Source: Brachynemurus nebulosus (Eukaryota; Arthropoda; Insecta; Neuroptera; Myrmeleontidae). From it: a stretch of 64,000 nucleotides of DNA. The stretch covers positions 1 to 64,000 of the forward strand of contig JAPWDM010000101.1 of assembly GCA_035578155.1 (NCBI GenBank), read 5' to 3'. This document shows, piece after piece, positions 32,068-43,179 of the stretch. The position numbers and the translations under genes were made by a program. Under the pieces are notes generated by a model, which did no database searches, had not been told where the DNA came from, and was given only the letters and a program-made list of their open reading frames with translations. Within the stretch, counting starts at the first letter, position 1, and every line of letters starts with the position of its first letter.

Positions 32068-35000
32068 TTAATTATCACCTGTTTCACTTTCTTGTTCAAC
32101 ATTTCCGTCATCTAGGTCGTTATTATCATCGTCTGGCCTACTTTCGTCATATGATTCTCTAGCTTCTTCATATTCCGATTCTCTAATTTCGTCATCATCG
32201 GATTGTCTAACGTCCTCGTAAGCTCCGGCATTTTCATTGTCTGATTCCCTAATTTCTTCTAAATTTGGTTCATACCGATCGTCAAATACTATATTATCAA
32301 ATCTTTCATTATCTAATGACATGGGGGTTCCTATCCAAGGTTCATATTCTACCTGTTCATCTTGTTCGTCATGTTCGTGCATATCTCTATGTAAAATTAT
32401 CGGTTCGGCCTCTTCTATTTCGTCGGTTTCAAGATTTCTAATTTGTAATGGTGCATATATTTTAGGTTTAACAATAACGTCTTCTACAGGTTCTTTTACT
32501 GTTTTAACATTAGAACTATTATGTTGGGCATTCCTTTCTAAGTACAATTTTAATCTATTAACATTAACTACTTGTGTATTTTTATTTTTCTCGTTTAAAA
32601 TACGATATGTTACGGGACTAAGCTTCTCTGTAATTTTAAACGGACCAATCCAAGGACGAGCAAGTTTTTTACTTTGACCAATAACTTGGCTGTTGTCGTA
32701 AAGAAGTACTTTGTCACCTATATTAAACTCGATTTCAGCGGTTTTCTTATTATACTGTATTTCACGTTGTTTAGCCGACTTTTTAAGATTTTGCACTACA
32801 TAGTCAAAAGCTTGGTGTAATCTAGCTGTCATTTCAGTTGCATAATTTTCTGCATAGTCATATTTTAGTCTTCGTGGTCGTAAAATATCGTCAAAAGGTA
32901 ATTCTGCGTCTCGTCCGTGCATAAGGAAAAATGGGGTTTCACCGGTTGAGGTATGTACTGAAGTACGGTATGCAAATAGTACATATGGTAAGATCTCATC
33001 CCAATTTCTTTGATTTTTACTAATAAAATGAGACAACATATCTTTCAAAACTCTGTGAAATCTTTCCACCATACCATTGCATTTTGGATTATAGGCTGTA
33101 GTTTGAATTTTGTCAATTTTTAATTCTTTACAAATGTTTTTCATAAGATCCGAGGTGAAATTTGCGCCTCTGTCAGTCAGTAATTTACGTGGTACACCAT
33201 GCCTACAAATAATTTGTGTCACAAACGCTTTTGCTACAGTCTCTGCTTTTTGGTCCTCTAAGGGTATTGCTTCAACATATCGAGTAAAATAATCTTGAAA
33301 TGTCAACAAATATTTATTTCTGTACTTTTCTGTTACTAGAAGTGGACCGACAATATCAATACTCACCATTTCCATAGGTTTATGCACTATAGGTAAATTT
33401 TGTAATGGAGCAGGTTTCCGATTATTTACTGTTTTACGTCTGTTACAGGAGTCACAAGTTTTAATGTACATGTCAATGTCTTTATTCATATTAGGCCAAT
33501 AAAATTTTTGTTTCATTAAGTTTAGAGTTTTTATCAGACCTTGATGAGAAGCAAATGGTAAATCATGATATTCATGTATAAATTTAGTTCTAAGTGACGT
33601 AGGGACTACTAATCTATCGTGACGTTTATTTTTAGTTCCCTTTTTATACAGTATATTATCGTCATCTAGGAAATATTCTGAAGATTCCGGATTTGTTTTT
33701 AGAGTTTCAAAAATAATTTTTAAGGAATTATCATTTTGTTGTTCGTTTTTAATTAGTTCTCTATTCCATACGGGTAAATAACTAACATAATTAACATTTT
33801 CTATGGGAATTCTACTTAGAGCATCAACATTATTGTGCAATTTTCCAGGTCTGTACTGTATGTCAAAACTGTATTCACTTAAAAGTAGGGCCCACCGGGC
33901 TAATCTAGACGTCGGATCTTTTAATGTTAAAAGCCATTTTAGAGCACGATGATCAGTTACTACCGTAAATTGCCTACCGTAAAGATAACATCTAAATTGT
34001 TTGATACCATATACAATCGCAAGACACTCTAATTCCGTTATGGTATAATTGCGTTCATTTTTATTAAGTTGTCTCCCTGCATATGCTATTGGTTTTTCAA
34101 CCCCGTCTATGTTCTGACTTAGAATAGCTCCCACGGCTGTTTTCGACGCGTCCGTAGAAAGTATGAAAGTCTCATTAAAATTTGGATGTGCTAAAATAGG
34201 TGCTTCAATTAATTTTTGTCTAAGTGTGTCAAAAGATTCTTGATGTTTTTGTTCCCAAATAAATTGTTTATTTTTTCTAGTCAGTTCTGTCAGTGGAGCC
34301 GCTAATTTTGCAAAGTCCTGTATGTACCTACGATAAAAACCTATAAGTCCTAAAAATTGTCGTATTTCTTTAGGAGACTTTGGAACAGGATAAGTTTTAA
34401 CAATGGACGTCTTTTCAGGGTCTGGGTGCGTACCAGTTTTATTTACAATGTGTCCCAGATACTTTACTGATTCAGCCAAAAAAGTACATTTTTTTAATTT
34501 TAGTTTTAAATTTGCTTCTTTAAGCCTGTTAAATACATTTCTCAATCTTATTAGGTGTTCATCAAAATTTTTAGCGAATACAATTATGTCGTCAAGGTAA
34601 ACTAGACATTGTTCATACGTCAGTCCGGACAAAGTAGCATTCATAAGTTTCTGGAAAGTTGCTGGGGCGTTAATTAATCCAAATGGCATGCGTAGGAACT
34701 CATAGTGACCATCAATAGTTGAGAAAGCAGTCTTAGGAATATCATCAGGATGAACGGGTACCTGCCAATAACCAGATAATAAGTCTAAAGTTGTGAAAAA
34801 CAGCGAATCTCCTATTTGATCTAACGTTTCTTGAATATTTGGCAGTGGTAGATATTCCCTGACCGTTATGGCATTTAAAGCCCTATAGTCAATACAGACC
34901 CTCACTTGCTGTACTTCCCCATCAATTGTTTTACGCGGTACCATAACTACTGGAGCAGACCAGGGTGAATTTGATTCCCTAATAATTCCTTGTTCTAACA

Positions 35001-35940
35001 TTTCATCAATTTGTTTCTTAAGTTCTTGTCGTTGAGCGAAGGGTATACGATAAGGTGCTTTGGTAATAGGTGTTTCAGAAGTAGTAATTATACGATGTTG
35101 TATTTTAGAAGTATGTGTCAACTTAACATTTCCTACATCAAATATTTCAATAAATTCGTAAAGTAATTTCTTTAACCTTGTTTTCTCATTTTCAGATAAA
35201 TGTTCTAATTCATTAACCTTCAAATCAATTGATTCCTTATTAACTTTATTAACTGTGGCCACTAATTCAATATTTTCAGTAACGTTTTCATTATTAACTT
35301 TGCCGTTAAAATTCATGGTTCCCCTATTTACTTGTAATATACCAGGGTCCTTTACCCTATTAACATTTTCATTAAAGTTAACTTTTTCCTCATTAAATTC
35401 TACATTTTCCACGTATTCACCTATATTTTTCCTTTTCCTCACTTTTTTATTAGATTTAACCTTTTTACCGTTGCTAGCTACGATTTCTACATTTTCCCTT
35501 ACATTACATTTATTTTCATTTTCACTATCATTTAATTCTTCGTCGACGATTACTTTTTCTGCACGTGCAATTTCAGTATTTTTATCTAATTCAATTTCTT
35601 CATTAGTTAGATTTACAATATTTAACCTAATATTCGAGGCGTAACATAAGGTTCGAGCTATTAGTAATCCGTTAATAGGTAATTGGACTGGTTCGACTAC
35701 AACCGTCAGGTCATCAGAATTTTTATCCGATATTGTACCTGAAATCAATTGTATACAACGCGGTGGTACTTTAAAAGAAGATGTTAGAATGATCGGGTAG
35801 GTACCAACTACTCCGTCAATCCGATCATCTTCACCGTTAGTTTCTACCCTTGATACTGGCAGATCCAACGGAATTTCCCTACTACATTGCTGAACCGACT
35901 TTTCCCTAAATATTTGGTTCACAAAGCCTACTTCATTATG
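32068..35940 (-). CDS. pol: Gypsy Pol: RT, RNase H, integrase (intact)
   Basis: 1284 codons from the GTG-position residue at 35922; the frame is open a little further upstream and overlaps the protease frame at an A-run, so it is probably expressed by frameshifting. RT landmarks: VCIDYRALN, FTTLDLLSGYWQV, FGLINAPATFQKLM, catalytic YLDDIIVFA, FLGLIGFYRRYI. RNase H: STDASKTAVGAILSQ, TITELECLAIVYGIKQFRCYLYG, VTDHRALKWLL, HNNVDALSR. Integrase: HHCC (HDLPFASHQG; CDSCNRRKT), DIVGPLL, LTDRGANF, NGMVERFHRVLKDM, then a GPF-type module and a long acidic tail. No internal stop. Confidence 0.93.
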   Translation of the reverse strand, partial: HNEVGFVNQIFREKSVQQCSREIPLDLPVSRVETNGEDDRIDGVVGTYPIILTSSFKVPPRCIQLISGTISDKNSDDLTVVVEPVQLPINGLLIARTLCYASNIRLNIVNLTNEEIELDKNTEIARAEKVIVDEELNDSENENKCNVRENVEIVASNGKKVKSNKKVRKRKNIGEYVENVEFNEEKVNFNENVNRVKDPGILQVNRGTMNFNGKVNNENVTENIELVATVNKVNKESIDLKVNELEHLSENEKTRLKKLLYEFIEIFDVGNVKLTHTSKIQHRIITTSETPITKAPYRIPFAQRQELKKQIDEMLEQGIIRESNSPWSAPVVMVPRKTIDGEVQQVRVCIDYRALNAITVREYLPLPNIQETLDQIGDSLFFTTLDLLSGYWQVPVHPDDIPKTAFSTIDGHYEFLRMPFGLINAPATFQKLMNATLSGLTYEQCLVYLDDIIVFAKNFDEHLIRLRNVFNRLKEANLKLKLKKCTFLAESVKYLGHIVNKTGTHPDPEKTSIVKTYPVPKSPKEIRQFLGLIGFYRRYIQDFAKLAAPLTELTRKNKQFIWEQKHQESFDTLRQKLIEAPILAHPNFNETFILSTDASKTAVGAILSQNIDGVEKPIAYAGRQLNKNERNYTITELECLAIVYGIKQFRCYLYGRQFTVVTDHRALKWLLTLKDPTSRLARWALLLSEYSFDIQYRPGKLHNNVDALSRIPIENVNYVSYLPVWNRELIKNEQQNDNSLKIIFETLKTNPESSEYFLDDDNILYKKGTKNKRHDRLVVPTSLRTKFIHEYHDLPFASHQGLIKTLNLMKQKFYWPNMNKDIDMYIKTCDSCNRRKTVNNRKPAPLQNLPIVHKPMEMVSIDIVGPLLVTEKYRNKYLLTFQDYFTRYVEAIPLEDQKAETVAKAFVTQIICRHGVPRKLLTDRGANFTSDLMKNICKELKIDKIQTTAYNPKCNGMVERFHRVLKDMLSHFISKNQRNWDEILPYVLFAYRTSVHTSTGETPFFLMHGRDAELPFDDILRPRRLKYDYAENYATEMTARLHQAFDYVVQNLKKSAKQREIQYNKKTAEIEFNIGDKVLLYDNSQVIGQSKKLARPWIGPFKITEKLSPVTYRILNEKNKNTQVVNVNRLKLYLERNAQHNSSNVKTVKEPVEDVIVKPKIYAPLQIRNLETDEIEEAEPIILHRDMHEHDEQDEQVEYEPWIGTPMSLDNERFDNIVFDDRYEPNLEEIRESDNENAGAYEDVRQSDDDEIRESEYEEARESYDESRPDDDNNDLDDGNVEQESETGDN

Positions 35941-35947
35941 TTTACTC

Positions 35948-37171
35948 TCAAATTTTTTGGCTATTTTTTTCTTTTACATTTTCATTTCCTACACAATTTT
36001 CACTAGCATTAATATTTTCCTCTAATACTTTTATTCTATTTTCCGGTTTCCTAACCGTTCGTTCAGTTTTTACAACGTTACTATTTACTTTATTACATAA
36101 CAATTTTTCATTATGGTTTACTACACATTTATCTTTGTTAGGCCCTATACCTGCCTTTTTATTTTCCTCACTTACTTTATGAATCTTATTTTCATCTACA
36201 ATTCTAATTTTACGATTAACACAATTTGTTGTATCATTTTTATTAACACATACTTCCCCTAATTTTTTATTAAGTACCTCATTTAATTTAACTTTACTAC
36301 TAGTTCTATTTTTAGATTTTTCATTACCAAGTTCAATGACACTATTATTATTTAACATACATTCATTAAAAAGTACAGTTGCGTCCCTAGAATCACGAAC
36401 ATGTTCTGTTTCATTACTAATTTCCGATCGATTATTTATCTGATTTGCTACCCTTTCTGTAGCTTTTGGACATAAAATTACCCTTTGCTCAATATTCTTA
36501 ATTTTTTTATCTAAGTCATCTAACCTTTGACGCATTTGTTCTAACTTATCTAACACTAACTGGTCCAACTCCTTATTATCAACATAATAATTCCTAAAAT
36601 ATTCCGTATTTGTAAATTCTGTCTTAATCGGTATTTGCGAATTCCCTAATTGTAATATATTTTTATCAAAATAAATGCGTGCATTAAAATATTGTAACAT
36701 ATCACGGCCGATTATACCATCTACAGATAAAGCGACTTCATGATCATCCACTATAATACATTCAAAAGGACAATTTTGATTATCAATGAAAAAGTTTAAT
36801 TTAGCGGAACCTAAAACATTAATTAAATTTCCAGATACACTTCGCAGTACAGCTTCTGATTTACGTAATTTTAAGTCTGATTGTTTTATGCTATTTCTTC
36901 GTAAAATCGTAATTCCAGAACCAGAGTCAATAAGTAAATTTACTTTAAAATTATTCACAATTAATTTGACAATACAAGTATTCGTTTTTTTAAAATTATT
37001 TCTGTTAAATTGTTGCGCATTAAATATTGCTGGTATTTGATACTGATAAGAAGTATTAGTTTTATTAAATGAACGTTTAAATAAACAATCAAACTTTTTC
37101 TTATTATGTTTATGCCTATCCGTTATTACATCATTATTATATGCACGCGTTTTAATTGAATCATCTTTCAA
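35948..37171 (-). CDS. Gypsy protease and linker ORF
   Basis: 407 codons. The aspartic protease motif LLIDSGSGITILR lies around residue 75-88, followed by DGIIGRDML, the flap-side GRD/GRN block. The remainder is Asn/Lys/Glu-rich linker with no known domain (VNRKIRIVDENK and similar). It starts without ATG at 37171, in the -1 frame relative to gag and just after an A-run, so frameshifting from gag is likely. It overlaps pol at its 3' end. Confidence 0.8.
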   Translation of the reverse strand: MKDDSIKTRAYNNDVITDRHKHNKKKFDCLFKRSFNKTNTSYQYQIPAIFNAQQFNRNNFKKTNTCIVKLIVNNFKVNLLIDSGSGITILRRNSIKQSDLKLRKSEAVLRSVSGNLINVLGSAKLNFFIDNQNCPFECIIVDDHEVALSVDGIIGRDMLQYFNARIYFDKNILQLGNSQIPIKTEFTNTEYFRNYYVDNKELDQLVLDKLEQMRQRLDDLDKKIKNIEQRVILCPKATERVANQINNRSEISNETEHVRDSRDATVLFNECMLNNNSVIELGNEKSKNRTSSKVKLNEVLNKKLGEVCVNKNDTTNCVNRKIRIVDENKIHKVSEENKKAGIGPNKDKCVVNHNEKLLCNKVNSNVVKTERTVRKPENRIKVLEENINASENCVGNENVKEKNSQKI

Positions 37172-37173
37172 GG

Positions 37174-38442
37174 CTATTTTTCTGAATCGGTATGTATCGT
37201 TCGGCTTGTGTTTTTTCCTATGCTGGTTCCTACATCTAAAAAAGTACCCCGTGTTTCAAAATTAGTACGTTTGCTAGGTTCACCTTGTTTTTGTAAATAT
37301 CGGGTTTGGGTACGATTTGTATTACGAATTTCATTAAATTGGGTATTCTGACGATCATTACTTTGTTTAAATTGATTATTAAAATTTTTCTGGCCCTGTT
37401 GAAAATTGTTTTGTCTACTGTAATTACCTGGTTTAGAATAATTATCATTTAAATTTTGAGACCTGCGGTAATTATTGTTGAAACCATTATTATTTGAGAA
37501 ATTATTACGCTTAAAACTAGTTTGTTCAGGACGAGAAAAATTTGGACGATTAGGGCGATTAAAATTTCCACGACGGTTATTACCAAAATTTGGGCAATTC
37601 CTTTTAATATGACCTTCCCTATTACAATTGAAACATGTAACCCTATGATTAACCGAATTAATGTCGTACATATTACGTGTTCCCTTTAATGACTGTATTG
37701 TAACCTCTGCCTGTTTTGCCAATTCTATAACCCTTTCGAATCTAATACTTGGTTCTTTATTAATTTCGAATGCAATCATCTGTTTAATTTAATCTTTTAG
37801 CCCTTGTAGAAAGAAATAAATTAAATCTTTGTCATGTTTTTTACGTATAGCCTGTTTGCCTAAATCATTATCCACAAGTTTTAAATCTTCTGTTAAAACT
37901 GCATTTCCTAAGATTTTTAATCGAGTTGCAAAATCGTCAACATTTTCCTTAACTTTTTGGGAGCACTGGGCTAGAGATTCAATTTCCTGTCTGGGTGTTA
38001 ATTTTTTTGTGTATTTTTTTAGTAAAGCATCTTTTAACGTTTGAAAAGTAATATCCGATTCATTAAGTGATGGTTCTGATTCCACGAATTTATATGCGTC
38101 CCCTGATAATTGATAACGGACAACCGCGACTGCTTGTTCTTGTGACCAATTTTCTAAAATTATCCTTTGTTTAATTTTTGCAAAAAATTCTTTCACATTT
38201 TCATTTGGTTTTCCCGAAAATTCTGGTAATGCTACTAAAATAGGACCTGTTGCATTAATGGGTGCGGTTCTTTGAGTCTGAGTGGTTTCGCTTGATGACG
38301 CAACGGGTGTCGTAATCACGTTTTGACTGAAAATATTACCGGGGGTTACCAATTTTGATTGGACGGTTACGACAGACGACGTACCAGAAGTAGCCATTTC
38401 AGGAGTGGTCATTTTGAATATATATATATTTTTTTTTTTCAA
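37174..38442 (-). CDS. gag: Gypsy gag, one in-frame stop
   Basis: Starts near 38442; the ATG heading MTTPEMATSG lies just inside. The capsid-type retrotransposon-gag block is LPEFSGKPNENVKEFFAKIKQ ... AVAVVRYQLSGDAYKF. At 37789-37791 an in-frame TAA follows FLQGLKD; the same frame resumes at once (FEINKEPSIRFERVIELAKQAE) and carries a CCHC knuckle, CFNCNREGHIKRNC, then an Asn/Arg-rich tail. The stop may be a recent lesion or read through. Confidence 0.85.
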
Positions 38443-38715
38443 ATAAAATTTAAATGATCAAAATTAGATAATTAAATTACAATTTTAATATTGAAAAACA
38501 GGTTCGAGCGTACTTTAAACAAATATCAATGAAAAATTTTGAAAAGAAAATTTTTTTTTTGTTTGATTTTATACACCAGTTTCTAAACAGCGGTATGGGA
38601 GTAATTTCGCTAATCCCTAACGCTGGCCACCATAATTGTAAAGTATTGAAAGGGGTGTAGATGGGAAGAGTGGTATCAGTGGTTGTTTTGAACTATTCCA
38701 CTGACGCCACCATAA

Positions 38716-39526
38716 TGTAAAATATTGTGGTTAGTTGTAAAAGGTGGTAGCAATAGCCGTATTTAATTAAATATATTTAGAATTAAAATATTGTTTATTT
38801 CGGGACGCGGTTAATGGCTGAAAAACTACCCAGACGTAAATGTAGGAAATTGAATAACTCAATAATTAACGATTAACAATAAAGAAATATATTCTAAAAT
38901 AAAATATAGAATTACAGAATTATTACCATTTTTGGGTTAAATAAAGTTGCAATAAAAACAATGTTTCATCAATAAAAGTTTAAACAATGTAAAAATACTT
39001 ATAATCTAATTTGCCACGTATGCAAGCCGATTGGGTGGAGTTGGCGAACTTCCGCAAGTTATAAGAAAACATCCAAAGGAAACCAGTAAAATATTAATCA
39101 ATCAAACTTTAAATAAAATATACCAAATCGGATTGCATATGTGGATAAATATATTAGGGAAGAAAATGCATATTACCTCTTCCTGAGGGATACACAAGCA
39201 CAACACAAAAAGATCTTAATAGCTTTTCACTTCAAAGGTACATTACTAAGTCTCCATACTGAATCTAATTATGGAATGAATCTATATCGACCCGTCTCTG
39301 GGCCTCAAGCCAGGCTAGTTATGGTATTCCCCTTGCCTCGCGCATTGATCGTTCGATTTCCAATTTTTAACGTTTCGCTGACTTAGCGATTTAATCAAAA
39401 GACTTCTTTATTCCACTTTTAACTATTCGTTTTCTAGATTAATCGATACAGTTGTGTTCAACAATAAGTTTACAATATGTTACTATATTGTTAAGAAGTG
39501 GGTACAGTAGCGGGCATTATATTACA
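38716..39526 (-). repeat. 5' LTR (element orientation) of minus-strand Gypsy
   Basis: Right LTR copy. In element orientation it reads TGTAATATAATGCCC...TTTTACA, followed by TTATGGTGGCGTCAG, which contains the likely PBS. Confidence 0.95.
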
Positions 39527-39530
39527 ATAG

Positions 39531-40298
39531 GAACTCTAGGTATGACACGACAAGAATGACATCTGGTGGATTCTTAATTAAACTTAAAGCTCGAATTCAC
39601 CGTTCGAGCGTCAAAATAATTTAAACCTAGTTTGTTGTTGAACATGCGCAGTAGTCATAGTTTGAAAAATCACTGATTAGTTTGATATTGGTTGCAAGAA
39701 CAAACCTAATGATAATAATAATAATAAACAAAAAATCTTTTATAAAAAATTGTGAATTATAATAAAATATATTTTAAATAAGTTTATTGAATTAAGAAGA
39801 ATATTGTTTAATTCAACGAATACACTTACCTAATCAAACACGTACTGCAATAGTCAATCTATTGACTTTCGATCCAGTTTGAAGTGAATTCCAGCGTGTA
39901 TTGACAGTAAATTTTTTAGTAAGCAAAGACACCGGGTATTTATTTTCTTTCGTAAAAATACCAAAATAACACCACTGGCAAAAAAATTAAAAATCAAAAA
40001 TTTTAAAATGATTAGTAGTTAGTTAAATAAATTTTTAAAAACAAAATGTCAATAAATGGGACTTTTTTTCTAAATCATTATAAGCGGTAAGCGGAAGTTC
40101 GTCATAAAAGGAGTATAAAGGATGCCTACTAAAATGGATGTCAAATGGATAGCTGTGGATGTCTAACAGATGTCTACATAAAATTATTATTATATATTTA
40201 AATAACTATAATTACAATAATAATAATAATAATAATTATAATATTTATTTATATTGACCTATACAGGTATACAAAAGGTTTACATTTTGTATTACAGC
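39531..40298. other. unassigned noncoding stretch
   Basis: AT-rich DNA with a short AAT/ATA run at 40216-40238; no gene or strong repeat seen. Confidence 0.4.
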
Positions 40299-40981
40299 TA
40301 GTGATGGGCATAATCAAGTGAAAAATAATCGATCATTCGATTATTTTTCATTCGAATGATTTTAAAATATATCTCGAGATATTAAAAAATCGTTCATTCG
40401 AGTGATTTTAAAAAATATCTTGAGATTAAAAAATCATTCGAATTTTTTTCTTTAAATGATTTTAAAAAATATCTCGAAATCAACAAATCATTCGATTATT
40501 CTCTTTTATATCTAAACAAAATATATTTAGCTATAATAAAATTATCCGATTATTAGATCCGAAGATATTTTGTGCGAATAATTTTGTTCTGTCTTGAAAT
40601 ATTTTAACATGTTATTGTCAGATTGAAAAAACTGTAATATTTTTATGGGATTAAGTAATACACTTCAGTTAAATTGTCTCGAATGTTTCGTGGTGAAACA
40701 AGGGTACAAATAAGATGAAATAAAGCTATATCAACGATGCCAAAATATATCTGGACAAAAATAAATAATTTTATATTGGATTTGTTGAATTTTAATCTTT
40801 TCTCCTAGATCCTGTTCCCGAAATTTTGGGTTAATGGTTTAAAATTCAATTTAATACAATAATCGTTAAGTACCCAAAATATTTTACATAATCGATAAAA
40901 ATAATCGAATGGAAATAATCGACAATGATAATCGAAAAAACTAATGGAATGAATTCGATCATTCGATTATTCCCATCGCTA
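40299..40981. mobile_element. nonautonomous hAT element (683 bp)
   Basis: TAGTGATGGGCATAATC at 40299 and the inverted GATTATTCCCATCGCTA ending at 40981. 8-bp flanks ATTACAGC (40291-40298) and ATTACAGT (40982-40989) differ by one base, giving the hAT duplication length. The same TIR ends the 41868-45686 element. Inside are repeated CATTCGA and TCTCGAGAT words and no transposase. Confidence 0.85.
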
Positions 40982-40989
40982 ATTACAGT

Positions 40990-41441
40990 AAATCACTTAT
41001 ATCATAAAATTATTTCAATTTAATAAATACCTCCTTAATGACCTTTTGAATTGTTGCGTGTCTTTCCTTGTGACACACACAGGTAGTTTGTCATACAGCC
41101 TCTGCCCTGTATAAAGGGGTGTTTTTTCATAAAATCTTATCCTATATATTCCACGTATATTTAAATATTAATTAAAAACTTGTAAAAGTTGAATCTCAAT
41201 TATTTATTTAGTATATAGCATTACATCATTACATGGAGTCGAGGAGTTTTCTAGAAAGAAGTGGAGCAACTGTCAAATCTTTTTATTTTTGGACATTTTT
41301 TTTATTAAATGTTTTTATATTAAATTGTCTTATTTTATAGTGTACATTATTATACTGGATTATTTTTTAAAGTATTTTGTGAACAGTGTAGCTAGTGTAG
41401 TGTTTGATTACTAATAATTTTTACTTTTACTGGCAGTCTTA
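40990..41441. other. upstream region of PIF/Harbinger transposase
   Basis: No gene. Probably the 5' part of the Harbinger element; I did not find its TIR. Confidence 0.35.
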
Positions 41442-41867
41442 ATGGCAGAATTTATGCCTGTTGTCAATGTACAACAGAGAGTCTACAAAGATAAAAGAAA
41501 CTTTATTGATAAGGACTATAAAAACTTATTTCGTTTTACCAAAAAGAATTTGGAATGGCTAGCGGACCACTTTATAGGAGAAAAAACTGGGGAAACAAGA
41601 GGGGGTGCACTATCCAATATGCAAAAGATGCAAGTGTTCCTCAGATATGTATGTGATCCAGGTTTCCAAGTAGGAGTTGGGGAAGATATTGGGATACATC
41701 AGTCTACAGTATCCCGAACAATTTATGAAGTAGCAGATAAAATAGTAGATAATATTAATCTCTGGATAAAGTTTCCGGGTACCAGACAAGAACTTGGTGA
41801 AGCACAAAGAAATTGGCAGCAAAGATATAACTTCCCCTATTCTATTGGTGTTATTGATTGTACCCAT
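41442..41867 (+). pseudogene. PIF/Harbinger transposase, N-terminal part, interrupted
   Basis: ATG 41442, 142 residues. YKNLFRFTKKNLEWLADHF is the family N-terminal helix, LRYVCDPGFQVGVGEDIGIHQSTVSRTI the helix-turn-helix, and FPYSIGVIDCTH contains the first catalytic Asp. The frame is cut at this motif by a hAT insertion at 41868, and the remainder resumes after 45694. Confidence 0.88.
41860..41867 (+). repeat. hAT target-site duplication GTACCCAT (left)
   Basis: Eight bases identical to 45687-45694. Confidence 0.93.
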
Positions 41868-43179
41868 TAGTGATGGGAATAATCGAATGATTTCAATAGT
41901 CGATTATTTTTAATCGAGTGATTTTAATAATCGATTAATCATTAGATTATTTTTATCGATTATTTTCATTCGATTATTTTTGTTGATTATATTCATTGAT
42001 TATATTCATTCGATTATTTCTAACAATTATTTATCGATTATTTTTATCGGTTATATTATTCAGTTATTAAGATTCGGAATCCTTTTATTGTAATTTTTAT
42101 TTTCAAATTCAAACCTATAATACAATATTATGTACTTGTATGAACCATACAACCATAATCCAATTTTCAGTTCTTTTGTTTTTAGGTGGTTTATCATATT
42201 ATCTTCAAAAATATTTTTTTTATAATATTAATGTCCATTAGAGATTAAACCAGTACTAATTACAGTATTATCGGTTTTTCCATTTTAATAGTCGGCATTT
42301 TAACACGTTGATGGTCATAATATATAATGACAAAACACCCCACTAGCGCAGTATTTTGACAACTAATACACTTTATATATAGAATTGTTGACGTAGTACA
42401 ACGTTGTGTCTTAGTTAGGTTTTACTTGACGGTGCACATACAGCGCCATTAAGGGAAACACCCCTGTGTAATGAAACCGTTCTTCAGGATGTTAATTGAG
42501 GTTGCCGGATTTCATTATTTTTATACGACGAGGGTTCGAACTCCAGGACAATATGCAGCGGAATTAGTGTACAGTAAGTTTAGGGTGGTAAATTTACCAA
42601 CAAAAGGATCAAAATAATAAATTAACCTTCAATTATTCTTTTTCTCAATTTATAATTTATTTGAAAAGATCTTTCTGACTAAAGTAGCTATAAATGATGT
42701 ACAAATTTTGTTACAAAATAAAAAACTACGGATTCGAAAATGAACAATCTTTATAACCACAATTACAGTTTAAACGAACAAACAAATATGATATGTGTGG
42801 AGTTACAAGGAAACAAGCTACATAAAAATATAAATTAAGGTATAATATAACGAAGGTACGCACAAAATTTTTACTAACAAAAATCTTTGTTTATCGATTA
42901 CGTATAAAAAACAGAAGGAATTGAAATGAGTAATATTAATATCTACTGTTTATTAAAGTAAAAAAAAAATCCTATCAAAATTATATAAGTAAAACTCTGA
43001 TTATTCAAATCTGAATGGAATTGTTATATAAATTTTATATGAATTTAAACAAAAGTAAAAATAAAATGTAAAAATATTCTCACTTTAAACTAAATTATAT
43101 TATCAAAATGATACTTTATGAAAAATGTAATATAAGCAAAAATATGAAAAATTAAAACTATTAGTGTTTAATATATATG

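Larger units (their letters stand above)
29005..39526 (-). mobile_element. Ty3/Gypsy LTR retrotransposon, young, minus strand
   Basis: Two 811-bp LTRs (29005-29815; 38716-39526), both TG...CA in either orientation, flanked by ATAG on each side (29001-29004 and 39527-39530). The polypurine tract lies beside the left LTR and the PBS beside the right, so transcription runs right to left. gag, protease and pol lie between. The LTR copies differ at about six positions by eye. Pol is intact; gag has one in-frame stop. Confidence 0.95.

Noticed and set aside
32237..32677. 146-codon plus-strand frame
   Set aside because: Antisense shadow of the acidic C-terminal part of Pol.
40299..40981. CRISPR-like repeats (CATTCGATTATT words)
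   Set aside because: Spacing is irregular and the words are sub-terminal repeats of a hAT element with an 8-bp duplication.
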